NCBI GenBank assembly: GCA_031363055.1
Contig: JANLTP010000127.1
Coordinates: forward strand, 1 to 64,000
Length of the DNA: 64,000 bases
DNA from: JANLTP01 sp031363055
Lineage (GTDB): Bacteria > Pseudomonadota > Gammaproteobacteria > Burkholderiales > Burkholderiaceae_E
Direction of reading: 5' to 3'
A model generated the notes under the pieces. It had not been told where the DNA came from, did not search any database, and saw nothing but the letters and a program-made list of their open reading frames with translations. This document shows, piece by piece, positions 1 through 8,112 of this stretch. Each line of letters begins with the position of its first letter. Within the stretch, counting starts at the first letter, position 1. Both the position numbers and the translations under genes were made by a program.

Positions 1-120
1 CGAACCGGAATTCGTTTCAGGCCCCTGCGATGCTGAATCGAGCGCCCTGTCGCTGGGGACGAGCTCGGAGCCACCATCACCGAACTCGCAGGTCACCTGA
101 ACGCTGCCAACCATCGGTGG

Positions 121-1431
121 TTGATGCTCATCGCCGAGTTCGACCGCCGCAAGGGCTGGGCCGATGGCGCCACCCAGTCGTGCGCCCACTGGCTGAACGG
201 GAAGTGCGGGCTGGATCGCGGCGCTGCGCGCGAGAAGGTTCGGGTTGCGCACGCGCTGGGACACTTGCCGCTGATCTCGGCGTCGATGGCGCGCGGCGCG
301 CTCAGCTACTCGAAGTTGCGCGCCCTGACCCGGATCGCCACGCCCTTGAATGAGGACACCCTGCTCATGATCGCTGAGTACGGTACCGCCCATCATGTCG
401 AAAAGCTGGTGCGCCAGTTTCGGCGCGCGCAGGAGGCGGCCGAGCTGGACCGCGAAGCACAGCAGTTCGCCGGCCGTCGGGTTACCTACTTCCATGACGA
501 TGACGGTTCGGTGGTGCTCAATGTGCGACTAACCGCCGAGAGTGGTGCGGTGCTGTTGAAGGCGCTTGGGGTCGCGACCGATGAGTTCTGGCATGCAGAC
601 GTTTCAGCGGCAACGTCTGTTGACGACTTTGATGGGTCAGGCGACTTTGATGCGACCGGCGATACCAAGCGCACCACCCCCCAGCGCCGCGCCGACGCGC
701 TGGCGCTGTTCGCCGAGAGCTACCTGAAGCACGGCTTCGAAGCCCTGAGTGGCGGCGAACGGCAGCAGATCGTCGTACACGTCGATGCCGAAACGCTGCG
801 GGAGGCCACCCCGAGGCGGAGTGAACTCGAGGATGGCCCAGCGGTGGCGGCGCAGACCGCACGGCGCCTCGCGTGCGATGCCAGCGTGGTCACGATTACC
901 GAGAACGAGGCCGGCCAGCCCCTGGATATCGGCCGAAGGTCGCGAACCATCCCACCTGCGATCCGGCGAGCGCTGCTCTCGCGAGATAAAGCTTGCACGT
1001 TTCCGGGGTGTACGCACACGCGGTATCTCGACGGCCATCACGTGCGGCACTGGGCTGATGGGGGTGAGACGAAGTTATCGAACCTGGTGATGTTGTGTCG
1101 GTTTCACCATCGGCAGGTGCACGAGGGCGGGGTGAAGCTCGAGATTCTGAACGATGGTGCGCTGCGCTTCAGCAATGAATACGGCAAACGGTTCGAGGAC
1201 CCAGCACCGCCACACGGTTATGCGCATGCGCTGGTCTGCCAGCATGAACGCAGCGGCCTAAACATCGACACAGAGACGGCGGTCACGAAATGGTGTGGCG
1301 AGCCGATGGACTACGGCATGACGATCCACTGCCTGATGGCGCGGCAGGCACGAGCGCGACGCGTTGCCGCGGAAACGGAATGGCTTTCCTATCCGGGGAA
1401 AATCCCAACCTACTCAATCCCTCGGCTATAA
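121..1431 (+). CDS. DUF222/HNH endonuclease, probably frameshifted near its 5' end
   Basis: The reading frame encodes the DUF222 helical region followed by a C-terminal HNH nuclease domain at about residues 290-340. That domain carries a C-x4-C pair, a Gly-His-His core, a conserved Asn and a C-x2-H-H pair, which fits the HNH/McrA zinc-finger fold. Such proteins are presumed DNA nucleases, but their physiological role is unknown. Typical DUF222 N-terminal sequence (ELGATITELAGHLNAA) continues upstream in the same frame to base 58, yet this frame has a TGA at 34-36 and no ATG before 124. The matching upstream sequence lies in frame 2 from base 2. One missing G in the GGGG run at 55-58 would join the two. 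The gene is therefore either disrupted or carries a sequencing error, and its true start lies before the window. The start given here is a TTG. Confidence 0.8.
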   Translation: MMLIAEFDRRKGWADGATQSCAHWLNGKCGLDRGAAREKVRVAHALGHLPLISASMARGALSYSKLRALTRIATPLNEDTLLMIAEYGTAHHVEKLVRQFRRAQEAAELDREAQQFAGRRVTYFHDDDGSVVLNVRLTAESGAVLLKALGVATDEFWHADVSAATSVDDFDGSGDFDATGDTKRTTPQRRADALALFAESYLKHGFEALSGGERQQIVVHVDAETLREATPRRSELEDGPAVAAQTARRLACDASVVTITENEAGQPLDIGRRSRTIPPAIRRALLSRDKACTFPGCTHTRYLDGHHVRHWADGGETKLSNLVMLCRFHHRQVHEGGVKLEILNDGALRFSNEYGKRFEDPAPPHGYAHALVCQHERSGLNIDTETAVTKWCGEPMDYGMTIHCLMARQARARRVAAETEWLSYPGKIPTYSIPRL

Positions 1432-1494
1432 ATTCCGAGAACGTGCCAGACGTGACTTTATTCGTTAAATGTCTACTTGGGTGATCCTCGGCTA

Positions 1495-2868
1495 CTACGA
1501 AGTCTCCTGACTCAGCAAAGGCACCAACGCCCGAACGTCTGGCAGCGTCGTCAAGCCACCGAGCGCCGATAGCAATCGATCAACCTGGCCCTGCAGCAAA
1601 GGTCGCGGTGCATAAGCCAGACAATCATTGAAGCGCGCCAGATGCTGGGCATCATCGAGTTCGGCGCCCGGAAAGCCCGGTGCAAGATCGAGCGCGCGAT
1701 GGTGGCTTTGACCATCGGTCGTCGTCACGATCAGATCGACAGCGGTATGTCCACGAGCGTCGAGTGCCGGGTCGGCTATAACTCGAGTTCTGGAAATCAA
1801 CTCGTGCACCACGGGATCATGCACTTGCGATGGTGCGAAGTGTTCGAGCCGCGATGATCCACGTACGAGCACGTTGGCCACACAGTACGCGGCGCTGAAC
1901 TGGGCATCCACTCGCGGGTTTGCGCCAATCTGAAAAGGATGTCCGACCAGACGATGCGCGTAGGGCGGCAGGCGAATTTCGACCGAGCGAACATTCTTGC
2001 TATTCAATGCAAGCTCAGCAACCAGGTCCAGTGCCAGTTCAGTAACACCCTGCGTCACGCCACAACTCGGATACTTTTTGAAGACCATGTTGTGCAGTTT
2101 CCACTCGTCGCCGAGACCTTGCGCTACCGCCGTTGAATCGAGCGTGCCGCGACCATACAAGAACGCATAGCCGTAGTGACCCGTCAGAAAGTTGCTCGGA
2201 CCGGTCATGCCTCGTTGCGCCATCTGCGCGCACTGCACCCCGGCCTGCGCCACCCAGCCCTGCACGATACGCACACCCAGCGAACCGTCGACGTTGTTCT
2301 GGAAACTTCCGCCGCAGCGATTAAATGCCAAGCCCAATGCGTGTACGGTTTGTTCGGCATTCAACTTCATGATCCGGGCAGCGGCCGCAGCGGCCGCGAA
2401 CACGACTGACACTCCGGTCGGATCAAACCCGTTGTACTGAGCTTCGGTCAAGTTGAATCTCGAACTGAGCTCAGCGCCGGCCGCCAGCGCGGCCATGAAT
2501 TCACTACCCGTGCAGCCGCCAGATAATTCGGCAGCCGCCAGCGCGGCCGGCAGCAAGGCGGAACCAATGTGTGGGCCCGGTGCCATCGCGTCACAATAAT
2601 CGAGCGCGCGACACATCGTACCGTTGAATTGAGCGGCCGCAGACGCCGGCAATCGATCGCCGAAAACCAGGGTCGTGGCTTGGGGCGCGCCACCGGCTTC
2701 GAGCAGCAAATCCCGCAGGGCCGCGATGCCATCCTCCGCGGCGCCCGCGATGCCAGTGCCGATGGCGGCCATCAACATGCGACGCAGCACCTGTTGCGTC
2801 GCGGCGGGCACCTGGTCCGCTTGCTGGGTGCAGATAAACTCGGCCAGAGAATGTTCGATTTGGCTCAA
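1495..2868 (-). CDS. MmgE/PrpD family protein
   Basis: The 457-residue length matches the MmgE/PrpD family, which includes 2-methylcitrate dehydratase PrpD and cis-aconitate decarboxylase. The N-terminal helical domain contains a family-like stretch, ALDYCDAMAPGPHIGSALLP, at about residues 87-106, where relatives carry a D-D-x-H substrate-site motif. Here the acidic and His residues are spaced differently, so the exact substrate cannot be assigned. There are no prp neighbours (prpB, prpC, acnD), which argues against a dedicated methylcitrate cycle enzyme. It is co-directional with the phosphatase genes upstream but separated from them by 155 bp. It is predicted to be a cytoplasmic dehydratase or isomerase-type enzyme; the substrate is unknown. 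Confidence 0.8.
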   Translation of the reverse strand: MSQIEHSLAEFICTQQADQVPAATQQVLRRMLMAAIGTGIAGAAEDGIAALRDLLLEAGGAPQATTLVFGDRLPASAAAQFNGTMCRALDYCDAMAPGPHIGSALLPAALAAAELSGGCTGSEFMAALAAGAELSSRFNLTEAQYNGFDPTGVSVVFAAAAAAARIMKLNAEQTVHALGLAFNRCGGSFQNNVDGSLGVRIVQGWVAQAGVQCAQMAQRGMTGPSNFLTGHYGYAFLYGRGTLDSTAVAQGLGDEWKLHNMVFKKYPSCGVTQGVTELALDLVAELALNSKNVRSVEIRLPPYAHRLVGHPFQIGANPRVDAQFSAAYCVANVLVRGSSRLEHFAPSQVHDPVVHELISRTRVIADPALDARGHTAVDLIVTTTDGQSHHRALDLAPGFPGAELDDAQHLARFNDCLAYAPRPLLQGQVDRLLSALGGLTTLPDVRALVPLLSQETS

Positions 2869-3023
2869 CGGTAATTCCTCAGCAGAAGTTCAAGACATCC
2901 ACGATCGCCAACTCCAGAGTTCGTTGGCTCCCATTGCTCGAAAGTGTACGCTTTGAGGCGCGAAGAACAGAGCGTGAGCAATCCGATACGCGCGAACAGT
3001 GGAGGAGCACTGAAGTTTTCGTG

Positions 3024-3758
3024 TCAATCGAGGAAGTCCTCAAACGTCTTTTGTTCGAAAGCCTGAACTTTCAACCAGGGTAACGACGGCGATGCGCGGG
3101 TCGGTGCGACTGATACAGCTCGGGATACTGCGCCGTCCAGACTGTGTGATTGCACCTGTAACGCAATTTGGCGAGCATCCGACCACATGACCTGGTGCGA
3201 CCAACCAGCCTTTTTCTCGCGAACCCAAACGGGTTGCTGAGCACGTTGATCAATCAATGACCCTTGTGGCATTTGCCGGATCACGGAAGGCGGTACAACA
3301 TGGGCGGCGGCGTCCCATCGCCCATCAAAGCCGACCGTCGCAAATTCTGTCTTGGGTACACTAACCACCACCTGGTGTTCGGTGTCGACAAATCGAAGCT
3401 CGATGTCACCGCGTGCATTTCGGGTCAACCAGCGTGCCGCGGTTTCGTAGTCAAAGTGCTTGTGCGACTTGGGTTTGATCGTTCTGCTTTTCTCACTCTG
3501 ACTACCACTCGAATCGGGTGCGTCTTGTGGCAAGATACGCTCCGTCCACACCGTGTCGGCGCGACGGATCAATCGTTCTTTCCAAATCTCGGTTCGAGTC
3601 ACACCGGAACGAAGTACTTGGCGTGACTCGTAAGTAACGATGGCATCCAGATCGGGTACTGGCGAGTTCGCTCGCGCCGAAACGAGTGGTGCTTTGACCG
3701 CGAGCAAACTTGCACACACCATCAATCCTAATCGTGCTGATCGCTCTGCAAGGCGCAT
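3024..3758 (-). CDS. secreted protein of unknown function, coupled to alkaline phosphatase
   Basis: I do not recognise this protein. Starting at the ATG at 3758 gives about 244 residues with a Sec-type signal peptide: basic MRLAERSAR, a hydrophobic stretch, and a likely cleavage after VSARA. The mature part is rich in charged and aromatic residues with no membrane segment. An in-frame start at 3809 exists, but it would place 50 bp inside the phosphatase gene. The 3758 ATG lies one base after the phosphatase stop, which suggests translational coupling. Position as the last gene after two alkaline phosphatases suggests an exported accessory function in phosphate release, but that rests on context alone. 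Confidence 0.7.
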   Translation of the reverse strand: MRLAERSARLGLMVCASLLAVKAPLVSARANSPVPDLDAIVTYESRQVLRSGVTRTEIWKERLIRRADTVWTERILPQDAPDSSGSQSEKSRTIKPKSHKHFDYETAARWLTRNARGDIELRFVDTEHQVVVSVPKTEFATVGFDGRWDAAAHVVPPSVIRQMPQGSLIDQRAQQPVWVREKKAGWSHQVMWSDARQIALQVQSHSLDGAVSRAVSVAPTRASPSLPWLKVQAFEQKTFEDFLD

Positions 3759-3759
3759 T

Positions 3760-5205
3760 TCAATAACCCGCTGCCGACTTGATGAGCCCAAAAATCCGGG
3801 TGTTATCAAGCGTACCCTTGAATGTCTTCGATCCTATGCCAGTCGCAAACAACATGACATCACCGCCGCCGTGAGTTTCCGAACCAGCCGCGCCGCGTCG
3901 GATCGCCACTTCCTGCAGATAGTCGTTGCTCTTGACGGCGCTTGCGTCGAGCGGCACCCGAACATCCGGTCGATTCGATCCGTTACCAAAAACCAGCGTT
4001 GAATAACTGTTGCCGCTGACATCCGTGTTCGGTGCACCGGTCACGTAGTTATAGCTGAGCCCCAAGGGGTCATCGCCGCGCTTGCCATAACCGTTGAATG
4101 CCATCGTGTGGTCATGATCGGCCGTGACGACAATCAAGGTATTCTCAAGGTTCGGATCAAACGTCTTCACCTTGTCGATCGCAGCCTTCACCGCATTATC
4201 GAATGCAATCGTATCGGACAGGGCACGTGCGGCATTGGTACCGTGCAAGGCATGATCAATTCGCCCACCCTCGACCATCAAGAAAAATCCTTTGCCGTTC
4301 TTCGATAAGATATCAATGGACTTCGTCGTCATCTGAGCGAGGCTTGGCTCCTTGCTGGGATCGCGATCCAGCTCGAAGGACATATGACCTTGCGCCAAGG
4401 CGAAGTCGAACAAGCCAATCAATTTGCTGCCTGTGGAGACCGGCGCCGAGTTCATGCCGGGTAAATCGCTGACCGCCGTGTAGCCTTTCTTTTGCAGCTC
4501 GTCCACCAGGTCGCGACCGTCCGGTCGGCCACGCGGAGTCGTAGTGGCGTTAAACGGCCGCCAGTAGTAGCTGATACCGCCCATCAAGACATCGACGCCA
4601 TTGCCCAAGGCAGCGTTAAATCCGGCGCCGCCGGGCACAGCTTGACGGGATATATCGTATTCCGCATCGCGATGGCAACTGTGAGCGTAGGTTGCAGCCG
4701 GCGTCGCGTGCGTCAGGCGAGCCGTACTAACCACACCAGTCGCCTTACCCTGTGCGATTGCCAACTCGAGCAGCGTTTTAGACGCGGCCCCATTGCCCGT
4801 GGCCGGACAGTTGGTAATTGCATTGCTGACGTTGGTGGCAGCATCCTTGCTGGGCGGCTTGGCGAAGGTGTTGCCATCCATCGACAAGACTTCATTGCGC
4901 GTCTTCACGCCGGTCATGTAGGCGGCCATCGACGGTGCGCTATCCGTCGTCTGAGCATCCAGCGAATAGGTCTTGATTCGTGCCGCATAGGGCAGCGTAT
5001 CCATCGTCAGCGAACCCGACTCCTTATACTTCCAGATTCGAGCCGCTGTGGTGGTCACCGGGCCCATGCCGTCGCCGAGAAAGAAGATAACGTTCTTCGC
5101 TTCGCCGGCGGCCAGTGCCGTCGCCGAGGTCAGCCATGCCGTAGTCGGCGTCAGGATAGTAGCCAGCGCAATCGAGACCAGATAGTGTTTGTTTGTCATG
5201 TTCAT
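3760..5205 (-). CDS. alkaline phosphatase, PhoA family (Sec-exported)
   Basis: A phosphomonoesterase expected to release inorganic phosphate from organic esters in the periplasm. The signal peptide covers about residues 1-33. The metal-site motif FFLGDGMG lies at 41-48, and the nucleophile motif TDSAPSMAAYMTG puts the catalytic serine at about Ser89. The C-terminal metal ligands are visible as EGGRIDHALH, TADHDHT and ETHGGGDV. These match the zinc and magnesium sites of the E. coli PhoA fold. It is the downstream member of a tandem pair: the gap to the upstream paralogue is 7 bp, so both should share the promoter ahead of 6775. It lacks a lipobox, unlike its partner. Conservation makes the phosphatase call firm; the substrate range is unknown. 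Confidence 0.93.
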   Translation of the reverse strand: MNMTNKHYLVSIALATILTPTTAWLTSATALAAGEAKNVIFFLGDGMGPVTTTAARIWKYKESGSLTMDTLPYAARIKTYSLDAQTTDSAPSMAAYMTGVKTRNEVLSMDGNTFAKPPSKDAATNVSNAITNCPATGNGAASKTLLELAIAQGKATGVVSTARLTHATPAATYAHSCHRDAEYDISRQAVPGGAGFNAALGNGVDVLMGGISYYWRPFNATTTPRGRPDGRDLVDELQKKGYTAVSDLPGMNSAPVSTGSKLIGLFDFALAQGHMSFELDRDPSKEPSLAQMTTKSIDILSKNGKGFFLMVEGGRIDHALHGTNAARALSDTIAFDNAVKAAIDKVKTFDPNLENTLIVVTADHDHTMAFNGYGKRGDDPLGLSYNYVTGAPNTDVSGNSYSTLVFGNGSNRPDVRVPLDASAVKSNDYLQEVAIRRGAAGSETHGGGDVMLFATGIGSKTFKGTLDNTRIFGLIKSAAGY

Positions 5206-5212
5206 ACTCCGT

Positions 5213-6775
5213 TCAAAGTCCGGCCGCTGACTTCACCAGCGAGAAAACTTGTGTGTTGTCGATTACGCCGTGGAAGTTCTCGGCGCCCGCCCCCTTGGCA
5301 CCCAGAAACACATCGGCGCCGCCGTGGGTCTCGCTGCCCGCCGCAGTTTGAACCGCAGCCTCCTGGTGGTAATCCTTGTCGAACACGGCAGCGTCAGTCA
5401 GCATCGTCATCTTGCTGCGGGCACTGTTGACGCGGTTTTCACCATTACCGAATACCAAGGTAGTAAACGGCATTCCATCGGCGTCCAGCGCCGGCTTGCT
5501 CGGGTCCGTAAAGTCTCGCATCAGCCCCAGGATTCCCGGGTTCGTATCCGTCGTCTTGCCAGTCAGTGCTGCGTAGCCATTCATCACCAAGGTGTGATCA
5601 TGATCAGCCGTCACCACAATCAGCGTGTTGGCCAGCGTCGGGTCGGTTTCCCTGGCTTTTCGAACGGCGGCATCGATCGCTTCGTCAAAAGCCTTGCCGT
5701 CCTGCAATGCCTTTCGGCCCAAGGTCGGATGGAGCGCTTGATCAATACGTCCACCCTCAACCATCAGGAAGTAGCCCTTCGTGTTCTTGCCCAGAAGGTC
5801 CATCGCCTTGGTCGTCATCTCCGCAAGACTCGGTTCCTTCGAGGCATCTCGATCGAGATCAAAATTCATGTGCCCTCGGGTAAACAAGCCGAGCACTTTA
5901 CTGGCGGAAGCTGGTATTGCGCCTAACCCGACCTTGTCACTCACGTAGGTGTAGCCTTTGGTCTTCAGCTCAGCGACCAGATCGCGAGTGTCGGTGCGAC
6001 TTGAGCCCAGCGCATTTCCTTTGGCCAGAAAGTGTTGCCAACCGCCTCCCATGACCACGTCGACTCCATCGCTACCCAATGCGGCGTTGTAGCCCGCGCC
6101 ACCCGGAACCAGTTGCGCCGCAATGTTGTTCTCGCCGTCACGGTGACAAATATGGGAATAGGTCGCAGCAGGCGTTGCATGCGTCACCCGCGTGGTCGTG
6201 ACGACGCCAGTTCCGCGACCGGCCGCCTTGGCCAGTTCCAGCAAGGTAGTGACCGGTTTGCCATTGCCACTGGCGGGGCAGGTGCTGTCGGATCCAACCA
6301 CATACGGTACGTTGGCAGCATTGTTCGCCTTGGTGTCGCTCGACATCGAGACGACTTCGTTGTTCATCTTCACGCCGGTCATGTAAGCCGCCATGGACGG
6401 CGCGCTGTCGGTCACCTGGGCGTCATTCGAATAGGTTTTGACAAACGCCGTCTCAGGAAAGTTATCGATCGCCAGACTGCCGTCTTCACCGACGGCATAA
6501 ATACGCGTAGCCGTCATCGGCACAATTCCGTAGCCGTCGCCAAGAAAGAAGATGACGTTCTTGGCCGGTAACGCGGTGGTGCTTGAGGTACTGGTCGCCG
6601 ATGCGCTACCGGAGGCGGCTGTATTGTTGGCCAGCGCCGTGTTTGAACTATTTGCGTTGTTCGTGGCAATCGCCCCCGAATCGCTGACGGCCGTTGGATC
6701 CGAACCGCCGCTTGCTCCGCAAGCAACCAGGGTCAGTGCTGATAACACCGCGAGCAGAATTTTGCATTTCTTCAA
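5213..6775 (-). CDS. alkaline phosphatase, PhoA family (lipoprotein)
   Basis: A 520-residue paralogue of the following gene. It starts with TTG at 6775, preceded by a GGAG ribosome-binding site, and no better start fits the signal peptide. The signal ends in a lipobox, LVAC, with the lipidated cysteine at residue 19. A low-complexity Ser/Asn/Thr/Ala linker covers about residues 20-70. The catalytic domain follows, with FFLGDGYG at about 76-83, TDSAPSMAAYMTG (nucleophile about Ser124), EGGRIDQALH, TADHDHT and ETHGGADV. Lipid anchoring suggests it is tethered to the outer membrane, whereas the second enzyme is soluble. A candidate Pho box lies upstream at 6818-6835. Confidence 0.92.
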   Translation of the reverse strand: MKKCKILLAVLSALTLVACGASGGSDPTAVSDSGAIATNNANSSNTALANNTAASGSASATSTSSTTALPAKNVIFFLGDGYGIVPMTATRIYAVGEDGSLAIDNFPETAFVKTYSNDAQVTDSAPSMAAYMTGVKMNNEVVSMSSDTKANNAANVPYVVGSDSTCPASGNGKPVTTLLELAKAAGRGTGVVTTTRVTHATPAATYSHICHRDGENNIAAQLVPGGAGYNAALGSDGVDVVMGGGWQHFLAKGNALGSSRTDTRDLVAELKTKGYTYVSDKVGLGAIPASASKVLGLFTRGHMNFDLDRDASKEPSLAEMTTKAMDLLGKNTKGYFLMVEGGRIDQALHPTLGRKALQDGKAFDEAIDAAVRKARETDPTLANTLIVVTADHDHTLVMNGYAALTGKTTDTNPGILGLMRDFTDPSKPALDADGMPFTTLVFGNGENRVNSARSKMTMLTDAAVFDKDYHQEAAVQTAAGSETHGGADVFLGAKGAGAENFHGVIDNTQVFSLVKSAAGL

Positions 6776-6800
6776 TTAGTTTCTCCAATGGACTTCGCAA

Positions 6801-6835
6801 CAATATATGCACCGAATATGACGTTCCGATGAACA
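6801..6835 (-). promoter_or_regulatory. candidate PhoB box and -10 for the alkaline phosphatase operon
   Basis: Read on the minus strand, 11-bp-spaced half-sites occur: TGTTCAT (6835-6829), ACGTCAT (6824-6818) and a weaker GGTGCAT (6813-6807). A -10-like TATATT lies at 6806-6801, about 11 bp beyond the second half-site. This is the geometry of E. coli Pho promoters, where the box replaces the -35. The TTG start follows at 6775. The match to the CTGTCAT consensus is partial, so this remains a prediction. Confidence 0.55.
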
Positions 6836-6862
6836 CACGGTCGCAAAACGCAAGATTTCAAA

Positions 6863-6896
6863 ACGTCACCCTGTTGTCATCGTCTTTGGCTAGAAA
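6863..6896 (+). promoter_or_regulatory. candidate PhoB box and -10 facing the methyltransferase remnant
   Basis: On the plus strand, ACGTCAC (6863-6869) and TTGTCAT (6874-6880) are spaced by 4 bp. They are followed 10 bp later by a -10-like TAGAAA (6891-6896). It points toward the truncated gene starting at 6924 and lies back to back with the box for the phosphatase operon. Confidence 0.5.
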
Positions 6897-6923
6897 CGCA
6901 TATTTGTTTTGCAAAGAGATCCG

Positions 6924-7178
6924 ATGCCTCGACTAAATGTGCCCACCCAAGGAAGCTTCAGCCTCGAGCCTGGAATCATCGGAGAAATCTTCGAACACGC
7001 ACGACCGCTGGGCCATCATGAGGATGCCAACGCACTGAACCTGGGATTTGGGTTTCTCTACTACGGCTTGGTCAGGACATTACGTCCCAAGCATGTTCTG
7101 GTCATCGGATCAAGCTACGAAATTCTCGTCATTCCCGGTGATCGCGTACGCGGCGGCGAAACCATTCTGTTGCGCTAA
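6924..7178 (+). pseudogene. truncated class I SAM methyltransferase (N-terminal remnant)
   Basis: The ATG at 6924 has a purine-rich AAGAGAT site 3 bp upstream. About 60 residues resemble the start of a class I SAM-dependent methyltransferase: a helix-rich lead-in, GFGFLYYGLVRTLRP, then the first strand of the SAM-binding fold ending at HVLVIGS. After that the family sequence stops. About 20 unrelated residues follow to the TAA, and the 3' end overlaps the end of the decarboxylase gene on the other strand by 4 bp. The catalytic domain is absent, so this looks like a gene cut off by a deletion or rearrangement near 7115. Its promoter region appears intact. It could instead be a genuine small protein, but the partial fold argues against that. 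Confidence 0.55.
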
Positions 7179-8056
7179 TCCCGACCCAGAGCCCGCAGCC
7201 GCAACAAGGGCTCACCCATACGGATCGGCTGTCCCTCGCGAAGTCCCTCAATCCATTCGAAGCCCGGCGGCGCAAACACGAGAATCGTCGAGCCGTGTTC
7301 GAACCAGCCGATTTCCTCACCCTTTCGGAAGTACTTTGAGTAATCGATGACGTTCGGGCCGCGATACTGAAGATTCAGCGGGGCCTCAAGGTACCTGAGT
7401 CGAACGCTTGCCACCAATACAGCGGCGACTGCCACCAAACTGACCTGGCGACCACTGCCGAGAAGCTGAATTTGCAACCGAACTCGTTCGTTCTTGCAGA
7501 ACAGGCGCTCAACTCTTTTCAGTGCAATGGGATTGACGTTCCAGGTGTCGCCAGAAATGTAGGTCACTTCATCGACCAAACAATCATGAACCGCATGAAA
7601 ACGATGGTACATACCCGCCGTGAGCCTGAGTGTCACATAGATTCCGTCTTGATAAGCCAGAGCGGTCTTCTGGGCGCCGAATAATTCCTCAATCTGATAC
7701 GGAAAGCCCTTGGCCTGGAAGGCTTGCGAATTCCGGATTCGCCCAAAGGCACCCACAATCGCATCGCAGGGGCTGCTCAGGATATCGCTTGAGTGATCAA
7801 TCCGGCGCGCACCCGCACGTAACTCCCGAGTAAAACAGTCATGCAGACTCTTGAATTGCGATTCCTTGGCATCACTGAGATCGAGCTTGGTAAATAGACG
7901 CCAGACCGCCATTGAGCAATCCCGAACCCAGGGCTTCTCGATCTTGCTGAACCAACCCATGAATCGGGTCAATTGAATACGCGGTATGCGATTGGTAAGC
8001 AGAAAATTCAGGTCTTCACTCTGCGCGATTCGAGCTAACAGGCCAGGCATTTTCAT
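7175..8056 (-). CDS. psd: phosphatidylserine decarboxylase proenzyme
   Basis: Converts phosphatidylserine to phosphatidylethanolamine at the inner membrane, using a pyruvoyl group made by self-cleavage. The protein is about 293 residues from the ATG at 8056, close to the usual length. The His-containing motif MYHRFHAVHD corresponds to the conserved catalytic region. The self-cleavage site reads EHGST, with Ser at about residue 256, which would leave an alpha chain of about 38 residues (E. coli has LGST). A longer frame to 8233 exists, but its extra residues are unlike the family and overlap the divergent gene. It is divergent from the aminotransferase at 8113, with 56 bp between them. Within this island it may help rebuild membrane lipids during lipid turnover; that part is inference. 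Confidence 0.9.
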   Translation of the reverse strand: MKMPGLLARIAQSEDLNFLLTNRIPRIQLTRFMGWFSKIEKPWVRDCSMAVWRLFTKLDLSDAKESQFKSLHDCFTRELRAGARRIDHSSDILSSPCDAIVGAFGRIRNSQAFQAKGFPYQIEELFGAQKTALAYQDGIYVTLRLTAGMYHRFHAVHDCLVDEVTYISGDTWNVNPIALKRVERLFCKNERVRLQIQLLGSGRQVSLVAVAAVLVASVRLRYLEAPLNLQYRGPNVIDYSKYFRKGEEIGWFEHGSTILVFAPPGFEWIEGLREGQPIRMGEPLLRLRALGRD

Positions 8057-8112
8057 ATTTGTGTCACAACCTTTGTGTAAACCATAGGGGTCTGTACTCT
8101 TTCCGGAACGGT

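Noticed and set aside
1..1431. HNH gene as part of a mobile element or group II intron
   Set aside because: No reverse transcriptase, transposase, terminal repeats or target duplication are visible; DUF222/HNH genes occur as stand-alone genes.
4492..5430. 312-codon plus-strand open frame
   Set aside because: It is antisense to both alkaline phosphatases and crosses their junction, with Arg-rich translation.
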